Shown here: one piece after another, positions 41,378-48,879 of the stretch
How the letters are laid out: every line of letters begins with the position of its first letter
Numbering within the stretch: position 1 is the first letter of the stretch
From: Lentimicrobium sp.
GTDB taxonomy: Bacteria > Bacteroidota > Bacteroidia > Bacteroidales > Lentimicrobiaceae
Assembly (NCBI GenBank): GCA_019429275.1
Contig: JAHYJC010000032.1
Coordinates: 1-55,223 of the forward strand
DNA length: 55,223 nt
Reading direction: 5' to 3'
The notes under the pieces: generated by a model
Database searches by the model: none
What the model was told of the DNA's origin: nothing
What the model saw: the letters and a program-made list of their open reading frames with translations, nothing else
Translations under genes and position numbers: made by a program

Positions 41378-42648
41378 TAAAATTTCTGATAAAAGGTCTG
41401 CTTCGCGATAAAAGTCGCAGCCGACTGCCGGTAATCGTGGTTACGCTGGGTGTAATGCTCACGGTTTTTATGCATGCATACATTACTGGTTTCATGGGCG
41501 ATACCTTTGAAATGAACGCAAAATTTGCAACCGGCCATGTCAAAGTTATGACGTATGCTTATGCCGAAAATTTAAGTCAGCTCCCCAACGACCTGGCTTT
41601 GGTTGAAACCGATAACCTTCTTGCCGAGCTCAGGAACAGTTATCCTGATTTTGAGTGGGCCCCAAGAATTCAGTTTGGCGGGCTTATCGACGTACCCGAC
41701 AGCATTGGTGAAACGCGTTCGCAGGGCCCGGCCATCGGCCTGGGGATTCAGCTAATGGACAAAGGAAGTAAAGAGGCCGAAAGACTTAACCTGAAAAGCT
41801 CGTTGGTAGCGGGTTCCCTTCCATCGAGACCGGGAGAAATTCTGTTGAGCGATGATTTTGCCCGTAAATTGTATGTAAAACCGGGCGATGAAGTCACCCT
41901 CATCGGCTCAACCATGAACGGGAGCATGACCATGTACAATTTTACCGTGGTCGGAACGGTAAGATTTGGAGTGGAAATAATGGACAGGGGAACCATCATA
42001 GCCGATCTGGAAGATGTGAGGGCCGCCCTGGATATGCCAGATGCAGCAGGTGAAATACTTGGGTTTGAAAAAAAAGGATTTTACAATAACGAAAATGCTG
42101 AAATGATCTCAGCCGGATTCAACAGTGCAAATACCAAACCTGAAGATGAATTTTCGCCGATAATGAAAAGCCTCGCCCGGCAGGGAAACCTGGGACAGTA
42201 TGTAAAACTTTCTGAAGTCTGGTCAATGTATATTTCATTGGTTTTTGTTTTTGCAATGTCGCTGGTTCTGTGGAATGCCGGACTGCTCGGAGGCCTCCGT
42301 CGCTATGGTGAAGTAGGAATAAGGCTGGCCATTGGCGAAGAGAAAGGACATATATTCAGAAGTATGATTGTTGAATCATTTTTCATAGGACTGGTCGGTT
42401 CAGCTTTGGGCACAGCCATTGGCCTGATGTTTGCATGGTTACTACAGTCTTCCGGAATGGATATTTCGGGCATGATGCAAGGTGCTTCTATGATGATGCC
42501 GACCATAATAAGGGCAAGAATTACACCTCCTGATTTTTACATTGGGTTTATTCCGGGTGTGCTTTCGACCGTTGCCGGAACCATGCTTTCGGGGATTGGA
42601 ATTTATAAAAGGCAAACTGCAAAACTGTTCAAAGAACTTGAGGCCTGA
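41374..42648 (+). CDS. FtsX/LolCE-like ABC permease 2
   Basis: 424 residues with the same four-helix layout: N-terminal helix LPVIVVTLGVMLTVFMHAYI, periplasmic domain, and C-terminal helices (MYISLVFVFAMSLVLWNAGLLGGLRRYGEVGIRLAIGEEKGHIFRSM; FFIGLVGSALGTAIGLMFAWLL; FYIGFIPGVLSTVAGTMLSGIGIYKRQTAKLFKELEA). It partners the permease encoded just upstream (4-nt overlap). Together with the ATPase it forms a LolCDE-like or MacB-like complex. Confidence 0.92.
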   Translation: MIKFLIKGLLRDKSRSRLPVIVVTLGVMLTVFMHAYITGFMGDTFEMNAKFATGHVKVMTYAYAENLSQLPNDLALVETDNLLAELRNSYPDFEWAPRIQFGGLIDVPDSIGETRSQGPAIGLGIQLMDKGSKEAERLNLKSSLVAGSLPSRPGEILLSDDFARKLYVKPGDEVTLIGSTMNGSMTMYNFTVVGTVRFGVEIMDRGTIIADLEDVRAALDMPDAAGEILGFEKKGFYNNENAEMISAGFNSANTKPEDEFSPIMKSLARQGNLGQYVKLSEVWSMYISLVFVFAMSLVLWNAGLLGGLRRYGEVGIRLAIGEEKGHIFRSMIVESFFIGLVGSALGTAIGLMFAWLLQSSGMDISGMMQGASMMMPTIIRARITPPDFYIGFIPGVLSTVAGTMLSGIGIYKRQTAKLFKELEA

Positions 42649-42720
42649 TCTGACAAAAACTTAACATGCCCGATCTGGTTAATGCAACAAATATCTGAAA
42701 CCAAAGAAACAAACAACATA

Positions 42721-43452
42721 ATGAAAACCACCATTCTCATATTGTTCACCCTGGTGTTCTCAGGCTTAAATGCCCAGAATGCTGAACAAATCCTTGAAAA
42801 AGTAGATGCCAACATGTCGTCAGAAAACAGGGTATTTGAAAGCAGCATGACCATTCTTGGCCGGAGAGGAAGCCGCACCATAACTTCAAGAAGTTATGCC
42901 GAAGGCACAAAAAAATCCTTTACTGAATATCTGTCGCCGGCATCAGAAAAGGGAACTAAAATGCTGAAACTCGATAAACAGTTGTGGATTTACTCCCCTT
43001 CTACCGACCGCACCATCCAGCTGTCGGGGCACATGCTCAAGCAATCGGTGATGGGCAGCGACCTCTCCTACGAAGACATGATGGACGACCGCAAACTCAC
43101 CGATGTTTACGAGGCTGTTATTTCGGGCGAAGAGATAATCAATGGCAGGAAGACCTGGCTTTTGACACTGACCGCAAGGGTATCTGATGCAACTTATTAT
43201 TCTCAGAAGGTATGGATTGATACCGAGAGGTTTGTTCCCCTGAAACAGGAACTCTATGCAAAAAGCGGCAAACTGCTTAAACAAACAAAGCTTTCGGAAG
43301 TGATTAAGGTTCAGGGGAGATGGTTTCCTGCAAAGGTCATATATAAAGATATGCTCAAACAAGGCGATGGAACAGAATTCATAATGACAAAAATCAGCTT
43401 TGATCAGAAGATTCCTGAACATATTTTTACCAAGGCATCTCTCAAACAATAA
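42721..43452 (+). CDS. LolA-like outer-membrane lipoprotein-sorting protein
   Basis: About 243 residues from the ATG at 42721, which begins the signal peptide MKTTILILFTLVFSGLNAQ. The LolA-like fold is marked by NAEQILEKVDANMSSENRVFESSMTILGRRG, EYLSPASEKGTKMLKLDKQLWIYSPSTDRTIQLSGHMLKQSVMGSDLSYEDMM and YSQKVWIDTERFVPLKQELYAKSGKLLKQT. This group (often called outer membrane lipoprotein-sorting protein) carries lipids or lipoproteins through the periplasm. Its place behind LolD/LolCE-like genes supports a lipid or lipoprotein export system. A terminator follows at once. Confidence 0.9.
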   Translation: MKTTILILFTLVFSGLNAQNAEQILEKVDANMSSENRVFESSMTILGRRGSRTITSRSYAEGTKKSFTEYLSPASEKGTKMLKLDKQLWIYSPSTDRTIQLSGHMLKQSVMGSDLSYEDMMDDRKLTDVYEAVISGEEIINGRKTWLLTLTARVSDATYYSQKVWIDTERFVPLKQELYAKSGKLLKQTKLSEVIKVQGRWFPAKVIYKDMLKQGDGTEFIMTKISFDQKIPEHIFTKASLKQ

Positions 43453-43453
43453 T

Positions 43454-43483
43454 AATCAGAAATAATTCTGATTTTCTCTTTTC
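43454..43483 (+). terminator. Rho-independent terminator of the ABC/LolA operon
   Basis: Perfect 8-bp stem AATCAGAA (43454-43461) and TTCTGATT (43466-43473), 4-nt loop, followed by TTCTCTTTTCC. It directly follows the LolA-like stop codon. Confidence 0.75.
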
Positions 43484-43509
43484 CTTGATAAACAATAATG
43501 TTCAAATAT

Positions 43510-43836
43510 CCCGCTAAGCGGATTTTGCAATTCCGCTTCTGTAAACAGATAATTTGTAATTATCAATTGCGATTAAGATACCCCGCTAAGCGGAATTTGT
43601 AATTCCGCTTCTGAAATCTGTCTCGTCCTAAAATAGGTTTACAGTATAATAAAAGAAAATGCAAACCAATAACGGGATTAAAGATCCCGATAAACGGAAT
43701 CAGCTCCGCCCGGCATTGAGCAAATCCCAGCTAAGCGGAATTTGCAATTCCGCTTCTGTAAACAGATAATTTGTAATTATCGATTGCGATTAAGATACTT
43801 TCGGGGGATTATCGGGACGGAATTGCAAATTCCGCC
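43510..43836. repeat. Palindromic GCGGAATTnnnAATTCCGC repeats in direct copies
   Basis: A unit of about 71 nt beginning CCCGCTAAGCGG, passing through TTTGCAATTCCGCTTCTG and ending in GCGATTAAGATA occurs at 43510-43580 and again at 43727-43797. A shortened copy of its first 32 nt lies at 43582-43613, and an inverted relative (GACGGAATTGCAAATTCCGCC) at 43817-43837. The core GCGGAATTTGCAATTCCGC is itself a palindrome. No gene lies between 43484 and 43990; CCTATCCATAGG with flanking CTCCC/GGGAG at about 43903-43924 forms another small hairpin. Confidence 0.75.
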
Positions 43837-43990
43837 CAACATAGAACAAATTCTGCTGGTAATCAAAGCTATATATCAAATCCAAATCCTGATAGAACGG
43901 TCCTCTCCCTATCCATAGGGGGAGAAAAAAGAGGGGGTAATAAATCAAAAATCAAATTGTTTTTCGCCCACCTAAAACTCTTGCTTTCAG

Positions 43991-44704
43991 CTACTTAATA
44001 ATGCTCAGATACCGGTCTCTGATGGCTGTTATTTTTTCAATAGTAAGATCCTCGCGATAGATTCTTATCATATTCTGTATTCCTTTGCCCTCGAAATACC
44101 AGGCGTAGGCAGCATCAAAATACAGCAAAGAGGTGTCGTATTTGACTTCAGTGGTGATTTTGTTAAAGGTTTCAAAATCAAGATGCCTTGGAATAAGGAA
44201 GTAGGCGTGATGAGGCTGTGAACGATCAATCCACATTCCATCTCCCAGCTCGCTGAGATAGAACAGCTTGTTAAGCGTTATCAAACCCTCTTCATCAGTA
44301 AAACTTTTTACCTTTTTGCGATACTCCAGCCCGGCAGCCTTGTAAAGTTCCTGAAGTTCCCTGATATTTCCATAACTGCCCAGATCGCGGACTCTGATGA
44401 TGGGACAGGTACGATCAAAGAAATGAACAGAGCCAAAAGCAGCATCAAAAGTGAAGCTTGCTTCTGACTTTACCTTTTCAGTAGCCCGAATGATGGTTTC
44501 TGCAGTGTAGTCTATGCTGTGTTCCAGTACCAGATATAGATAAAGAGGCCTCTTTGCTCCAGGCACATCATTGTAATAACCTGAAAAAGGCTTTCTGGCT
44601 TCCAGTAAGCAGGCATTGTGCATCAGGCTTGAGTCTTCCAGACAAGTTAGGGATTCCGTTTTTACCAATCCACCGAACTTTTCGATAATTGCTGACTTTT
44701 CCAT
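43991..44704 (-). CDS. Conserved-looking cytoplasmic protein of unknown function
   Basis: 237 residues with no signal or membrane segment. Coding character is good and strands and helices alternate (RPLYLYLVLEHSIDYTAETIIRATEKVKSEASFTFDAAFGSVHFFDRTCPIIRVRDLG; YDTSLLYFDAAYAWYFEGKGIQNMIRIYREDLTIEKI). No known domain was recognised. It is a single gene with a good promoter at 44730-44761, upstream of the tRNA-Arg repeat locus on the other strand. Confidence 0.7.
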   Translation of the reverse strand: MEKSAIIEKFGGLVKTESLTCLEDSSLMHNACLLEARKPFSGYYNDVPGAKRPLYLYLVLEHSIDYTAETIIRATEKVKSEASFTFDAAFGSVHFFDRTCPIIRVRDLGSYGNIRELQELYKAAGLEYRKKVKSFTDEEGLITLNKLFYLSELGDGMWIDRSQPHHAYFLIPRHLDFETFNKITTEVKYDTSLLYFDAAYAWYFEGKGIQNMIRIYREDLTIEKITAIRDRYLSIIK

Positions 44705-44729
44705 AAACTCGGTTTTAATAATAAATTTC

Positions 44730-44761
44730 TAAATATAAGGAGATTAGAAGATATTTCCAAA
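44730..44761 (-). promoter_or_regulatory. Promoter of the 43991-44704 gene
   Basis: On the minus strand TTTG (44758-44761), a 20-nt spacer, then TATATTTA (44730-44737), one mismatch from TAnnTTTG; 25 nt upstream of the ATG at 44704. Confidence 0.6.
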
Positions 44762-44869
44762 TAATAAGCTAAGTTATTATTAATAAAATTGAAAAATGTG
44801 GAAAATTGGAAAAATATTTTTTTCTGCTGCTGGTAAACCTTTTTTAACGAAATTTGCACTCTTGTTTCC

Positions 44870-44997
44870 GGCCCCGTACCCGCCTGACCGACAAAGTATT
44901 ACTCCAAATTTTAAATAATTTGGTCCGTCGGGCAGGGAGCGTCAGATTCCGGTTCTGAAGCCTGCCTGCCGGCAGGCAGGGTCACAGGCTTGAATCC
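44870..44997 (+). pseudogene. tRNA-Arg(CCG) pseudogene 1, split by hairpin elements
   Basis: Pieces of the intact tRNA at 45613 appear in order. GGCCCC (44870-44875) is followed by a 62-nt hairpin element (44876-44937), AGCGTCAGATTCCGGTTCTG and AAG (44938-44960, the anticodon arm), a 20-nt perfect palindrome CCTGCCTGCCGGCAGGCAGG (44961-44980), then GTCACAGGCTTGAATCC (44981-44997, T arm). The D arm is lost and the 3' acceptor strand is replaced by CTGCCTGCCGAAGGCA and unrelated sequence. It cannot give a normal tRNA. Confidence 0.8.
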
Positions 44998-45344
44998 CTG
45001 CCTGCCGAAGGCATGGACTGCCTCGTTAGTTGGCCGGCTATCGGGATCACCAATTAAAGAGGCTGACTCAAAGTCAGTTTTCAGGCATAGCGAACCCTGA
45101 TTCATCAGTAGACTCCTTCTGAAAGGTTATCAGCCTGCAAATTGGAAAAATATTTTTTTCTGCTGCCGGTAAACGTTTTTTAACGAAATTTGCACTCTTG
45201 TTTCCGGCCCCGTACCCGCCTGACCGACAAAGTATTACTCCAAATTTTAAATAATTTAGTCTGTCGGGCAGGGCTCAGTTGAATACCCGCCTGACCGACA
45301 AGGTATTACTCCATATTTTAAATAATTTGGTCCGTCGGGCAGGG
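44876..45344. repeat. 62-nt hairpin element, three copies
   Basis: Copies at 44876-44937, 45212-45273 and 45285-45344. Outer arms ACCCGCCTGACCGAC and GTCCGTCGGGCAGGG pair with one bulge and two mismatches; inner arms CCAAATT and AATTTGG pair around TTAAAT. The whole element can fold into one long hairpin. No open frame. It behaves like a very short non-autonomous palindromic element. Confidence 0.8.
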
Positions 45345-45404
45345 AGCGTCAGATTCCGGTTCTGAAGCCTGCCTGCCGGCAGGCAGGGTCACAGGTTTGA
45401 ATCC
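45206..45404 (+). pseudogene. tRNA-Arg(CCG) pseudogene 2, split by three hairpin elements
   Basis: GGCCCC (45206-45211), 62-nt hairpin element (45212-45273), CTCAGTTGAAT (45274-45284, D arm), a second 60-nt copy of the hairpin (45285-45344), anticodon arm segment with CCGG (45345-45367), the 20-nt palindrome (45368-45387), and GTCACAGGTTTGAATCC (45388-45404). Each interval corresponds to a continuous part of the intact tRNA, so the elements interrupt it at three defined points. The 3' acceptor strand is missing. Confidence 0.82.
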
Positions 45405-45612
45405 CTGCCTGCCGAAGGCATGGACTGCCTCGTTAGTTGGCCGGCTATCGGGATCACCAATTAAAGAGGCTGACTCAAAGTCAGTTTTCATGCATAGCGA
45501 ACCCTGATTCATCAGTAGGCTCCTTCTGAAAGGTTATCAGCCTGCAAATTGGAAAAATATTTTTTTCTGCTGCTGGTAAACGTTTTTTAACGAAATTTGC
45601 ACTCTTGTTTCC

Positions 45613-45686
45613 GGCCCCTTAGCTCAGCTGAATAGAGCGTCAGATTCCGGTTCTGAAGGTCACAGGTTTGAATCCTGTAGGGGTCA
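45613..45686 (+). tRNA. tRNA-Arg (anticodon CCG), intact
   Basis: The cloverleaf folds fully. Acceptor stem GGCCCCT with AGGGGTC (one G-T pair), D arm GCTCAGCTGAATAGAGC, anticodon stem TCAGA/TCTGA with loop TTCCGGT giving anticodon CCG, and T arm ACAGG-TTTGAAT-CCTGT. The discriminator base is A (45686) and CCA is not encoded. It decodes CGG. It has the repeated leader upstream and two duplicated T-arm/acceptor ends downstream. Confidence 0.95.
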
Positions 45687-45774
45687 CAGGTTTGAATCCC
45701 TGCCTGCCGGAAGGCAGGCTGTAGGGGTCACAGGTTTGAATCCCTGCCTGCCGGAAGGCAGGCTGTAGGGGTCA
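45687..45774 (+). repeat. Two tandem 44-nt copies of the tRNA 3' end, each carrying a palindrome
   Basis: 45687-45730 and 45731-45774 are identical. Each equals the last 24 nt of the tRNA (CAGGTTTGAATCC and TGTAGGGGTCA) with CTGCCTGCCGGAAGGCAGGC inserted between AATCC and TGTAGG. The intact gene at 45663-45686 is the same unit without the insert. Confidence 0.9.
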
Positions 45775-45778
45775 CATC

Positions 45779-45811
45779 AGAGGCCGTCACAAAATGGCAA
45801 CCTCTTTTTTT
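45779..45811 (+). terminator. Terminator of the tRNA-Arg transcript
   Basis: AGAGGCC (45779-45785) pairs with GGC-AA-CCTCT (45796-45805), followed by a run of T to 45811. It overlaps an ATG at 45794, which argues that the GIY-YIG gene starts at 45812. Confidence 0.7.
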
Positions 45812-46060
45812 ATGATTTATACAGTTTATGTAATTAAAAGCCAGAAAGATGGCAGACTCTACAAAGGTATGTCCACCAATGTTGAGTTCAGATTAAAAGA
45901 ACACAATTCGGGAAGAAATTTTTCAACCAGCCCTTACAAACCCTGGAAGTTGGTGTACACAAAAGAATTTCCCGATCGGAACCAAGCCAGAAATTGGGAA
46001 AAATATTTAAAATCAGGTATAGGTCGGGAATATCTAAAGAAATTTTTATCTGAAAATTAA
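45812..46060 (+). CDS. GIY-YIG endonuclease-like protein
   Basis: About 82 residues from the ATG at 45812 (MIYTVYVIKSQKDGRLYKGMS). The GIY-YIG fold is represented by YTVYVIKS...RLYKGMSTNVEFRLKEHNSG with conserved R/H region, then WKLVYTKEFPDRNQARNWEKYLKSGIGREYLKKFL. Such single-domain UPF0213/YhbQ-like proteins are frequent in Bacteroidota, often close to tRNA or rRNA genes; substrate unknown. It ends 37 nt before the convergent HAD gene. The KGM in place of YIG is a relaxed version of the second motif. Confidence 0.87.
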   Translation: MIYTVYVIKSQKDGRLYKGMSTNVEFRLKEHNSGRNFSTSPYKPWKLVYTKEFPDRNQARNWEKYLKSGIGREYLKKFLSEN

Positions 46061-46097
46061 AGTATCTTACAACGGTTTTGAACCCTGCTTATTTTGA

Positions 46098-46952
46098 TCA
46101 ACCGGCGTAATCTTTCAGCTCCACCTCTGCCCTTATTTTTTCAATCACCAGTTTGATGAGCCGGTCAAGCTCACTGCCTTCGGCATAATCGGCCGGAGCC
46201 AGATGGTTGGCCCGGTTTTGTTTGATCAGGTTTTCGCAGGATTCGCGGGGTGAGATTTTCCCTTTTTCAGGTTTAATACCGGCATTGTAAACTGCAATGG
46301 CTATGCCACCCTGATATTTGATCATTTTCATGGCTGGCACATCGGTCTCGCCATCGCCTATGTAAATCATTTGTTTAAAAGGCACAGCCCGCTCCTCTTC
46401 GGGCAAATATTTATTGATCAGGGTATTATCGTATGAATTATTAATTCCCTTGTTGATGCGGAAAAGGTATTGGGTTTTATTGGTGTAGTTGATGGCCAGC
46501 GCCGGCCATACGGCCACTCCGTTTGCATCATAACGGTATCCCGATGCATAAATATTTTTAAAATGCCTGGCGATGGTCGTTCCACTAATAAATTCGCGCA
46601 GGCCTGAAGAAATGATGTAATGCTCCAACTCAACCCCTCTTTCATGGGCAAAGGCATTGATGCGGTCGAAATAAGTCTCCACGCCTTTAAAAAAAGTAAT
46701 TCCTCTGCCGTAATGCTCAAAGTCGCTCTTACGGATGGGCAAATCGCGACGGCGTGCTTCATCCAGCGAAAGCTGCATATAGGCCAGAATTTCATCCATA
46801 TCGTTTTCCCGGGCAATCTGATTGGCATGCTTCCAGAACTCCTTTGCAGGAATTTTTAATGAAGGCAGGAAAGTGTGCTCCTGCATATTACCGGGGGCCA
46901 GGGTACCATCAAAATCGTAGGCTATGGCTATTTTTATTAATTTTTCTGACAT
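46098..46952 (-). CDS. HAD-superfamily hydrolase
   Basis: 284 residues, cytoplasmic. Motif I AYDFDGTLAPGN supplies the nucleophile and acid Asp; motif II lies in HYIISSGLREFISG; motif III/IV is MIYIGDGETDVPAMKMIKYQGGIAIAVYN with the DxxxD acidic pair. A long helical cap (about 25-100) inserts after motif I. It resembles phosphoserine-phosphatase-like HADs, but the substrate is not predictable. Promoter-like TAAATTTG on the minus strand at 46975-46982. Confidence 0.87.
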   Translation of the reverse strand: MSEKLIKIAIAYDFDGTLAPGNMQEHTFLPSLKIPAKEFWKHANQIARENDMDEILAYMQLSLDEARRRDLPIRKSDFEHYGRGITFFKGVETYFDRINAFAHERGVELEHYIISSGLREFISGTTIARHFKNIYASGYRYDANGVAVWPALAINYTNKTQYLFRINKGINNSYDNTLINKYLPEEERAVPFKQMIYIGDGETDVPAMKMIKYQGGIAIAVYNAGIKPEKGKISPRESCENLIKQNRANHLAPADYAEGSELDRLIKLVIEKIRAEVELKDYAG

Positions 46953-46974
46953 ATTCAGGTTTTATCTTTTGATG

Positions 46975-46982
46975 CAAATTTA
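46975..46982 (-). promoter_or_regulatory. -7 element of the HAD hydrolase gene
   Basis: TAAATTTG on the minus strand, exact TAnnTTTG match, 22 nt before the ATG at 46952. No convincing -33 element. The remainder of 46983-47208 shows no gene. Confidence 0.45.
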
Positions 46983-47208
46983 GTTTAATCGCAAATGTAT
47001 TTTACATTGGCATTGTAACTCTCTTTTTCCTATATCTTCAGGTTACCTGAATTTGATGGGCATCTTCAGAAAATTCAACAGATTTTCATCATTTAATTTA
47101 TACATCAATGCATTATTTTGTTTTTTTTCTTATCTTAGTCTGTTAAATTATAGCCAGGATAAAAGATGATTAATTAATTATCCTGTGGAGAGGAATAACC
47201 CGAAAGAT

Positions 47209-48879
47209 ATGAAATATTTTATTTCTATACTGACTATTTTATTGGTTTTAATGATTTCCGGACGGCTTTATGCTGCTGAACGCGATACAGAGAAAGTCAA
47301 GGAATTGTTGAAATCATCCAGAGCTTTGATGGATTATAATCCCGATTCTGCCCTGTTGCTGACCGGCAAGGCCAATGAACTGGCATTAATATTGAACAAT
47401 GATTCTCTCATACTAAAATCGCTTATTTTATATGCTGATATCTATATTCTAAACGGAAATTATTATCTGGCTGTTGATTATTGTTTCAGGGCTAATTCGA
47501 TTATGGAGAAAACACTGGTTGAAATGATGAGTCCCAGGCAGAGATACGCACTCTTTTATGTAAACAGCAATATAGCTTTGTGCTATTTCGAATTGAAGGT
47601 ATACGATCTGGCTGAGGAATATTATCAGGAATCACTTGAAATTTTTAAACTTAGTGAAAAACTTGATCCAGGAACAATACCGGCAAAATTCAAAACACAA
47701 ATTAAATTTAACCTGGGATCAATTTATCTTGAAAAGAAAAAATGGGATAAAGCTGGACATTACATCAAACAATTCGAAATGGAGAGTAAAAAACAGAATG
47801 ATTCTTCCTATTATGTTGCCCTGATGATAAATAAAGGTGTCTATTATAAAGAAACAGGCAAGCCTGCCCTTGCCCTTGATTCTTATATGAATGCATATAA
47901 TTTTGCTCTGAAAAGCAACAATAAAAGTCAATTGGCAAGGGTACACAACAATCTGGGTATTTACTATAAAAACCTGGAAAATACAAGTGAGGCACTGAAA
48001 CATTTTCATAATGCAAAGGAAATCGGGCTTGAAGTAAAAGCCTGGCGGACAGTTAAAATCGCTGCTAAAGAGTTGAGTAAACTCTATGCAGAGGCAGGAG
48101 ATTATCAAAAGGCATATGAAAACAACGAACTTATCAGCTACCTCAACGACAGTATTCCGGGCCCGGATAAAGCTGAAAACTCCTCCTGTCTGGCGTTGCA
48201 GTATAAATTTGATAAAAATCAACGGATAAGCCAGATAGAACAACGACATATGATTGAAAAACAACGCAACCAAAAGACTATCTCTTATCTGATATCAACC
48301 GTATTTCTTCTGCTTTTGCTTGTCGCGTTTTACCTTGTCAGAGGTTCACGTTCAAGGGAAAAACTCATTAAACTTGAAAATGAATACCTCACCCTGCAGT
48401 CATTACAGATAAAACAGGAAAAGGAAGAAATGAAAAAGGATTTTGATACTCAGGGGCGGATTATGACAGAAAGGGCAATGTACCAGATTCAAAAAAACGA
48501 GTTTGTAGCCAGTGTTGCCCGGGAGTTAAAAGATTTGAGTGATGTTTTGCCAGATTCCTGCAGTTATAAGATTGAAAAGATTTCCAAAAAATTACTCAAT
48601 GAAAAAGATTCTGCTTTCTGGAAAGAATTTCAATTGCGATTTATTGATATAAACAGTGAGTTTTACAAGGCACTCAAACTGAGATTCCCCGATCTGACTC
48701 CATCAGAAAAGAAACTGGCGGCATTCCTGCGTCTGAACCTATCGACCAAAGATATCGCTTCTATTGTTTACCAAAACCCTGAAAGTATTAAGGTTGCACG
48801 TTCACGCCTCAGAAAAAAGCTAGGGCTTTCAAAAGATGAAAACCTGGTTTCATTTCTTGAAGGAATTGGCAATATTTAG
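47209..48879 (+). CDS. TPR protein with transmembrane helix and LuxR-type HTH
   Basis: About 556 residues from the ATG at 47209 (the GTG at 47185 lacks a signal). Signal MKYFISILTILLVLMISGRLYA, then five to six TPR repeats outside the membrane (e.g. ALFYVNSNIALCYFELKVYDLAEEYYQESLEIF; ARVHNNLGIYYKNLENTSEALKHFHNA). One transmembrane helix (ISYLISTVFLLLLLVAFYLVR), a cytoplasmic coiled coil, and a C-terminal HTH (LRLNLSTKDIASIVYQNPESIKVARSRLRKKLGLSKDENLVSFLEGI). This is a membrane-bound sensor-regulator common in Bacteroidota, joining sensing and DNA binding in one chain. Confidence 0.85.
   Translation: MKYFISILTILLVLMISGRLYAAERDTEKVKELLKSSRALMDYNPDSALLLTGKANELALILNNDSLILKSLILYADIYILNGNYYLAVDYCFRANSIMEKTLVEMMSPRQRYALFYVNSNIALCYFELKVYDLAEEYYQESLEIFKLSEKLDPGTIPAKFKTQIKFNLGSIYLEKKKWDKAGHYIKQFEMESKKQNDSSYYVALMINKGVYYKETGKPALALDSYMNAYNFALKSNNKSQLARVHNNLGIYYKNLENTSEALKHFHNAKEIGLEVKAWRTVKIAAKELSKLYAEAGDYQKAYENNELISYLNDSIPGPDKAENSSCLALQYKFDKNQRISQIEQRHMIEKQRNQKTISYLISTVFLLLLLVAFYLVRGSRSREKLIKLENEYLTLQSLQIKQEKEEMKKDFDTQGRIMTERAMYQIQKNEFVASVARELKDLSDVLPDSCSYKIEKISKKLLNEKDSAFWKEFQLRFIDINSEFYKALKLRFPDLTPSEKKLAAFLRLNLSTKDIASIVYQNPESIKVARSRLRKKLGLSKDENLVSFLEGIGNI

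Larger units (their letters stand above)
44803..45612 (+). repeat. Three direct copies of the tRNA-Arg leader
   Basis: A 67-nt leader (AAATTGGAAAAATATTTT...TTGCACTCTTGTTTCC) occurs at 44803-44869, 45139-45205 and 45546-45612, each time followed by GGCCCC, the first bases of the tRNA. Copies differ at only one to three positions. Downstream blocks are repeated too (e.g. CATCAGTAG then CTCCTTCTGAAAGG before copies 2 and 3). The locus is therefore a tandem triplication with period 336 and 407 nt; the extra 71 nt are one added hairpin plus a tRNA segment. Word AAATTTG at the 3' part is probably the promoter -7 region. Confidence 0.88.

Noticed and set aside
44911-45512. Two nearly identical 64-residue minus-strand ORFs containing LPAGRQA
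   Set aside because: They translate the antisense of the tRNA pseudogenes and palindromes; duplication explains the similarity.
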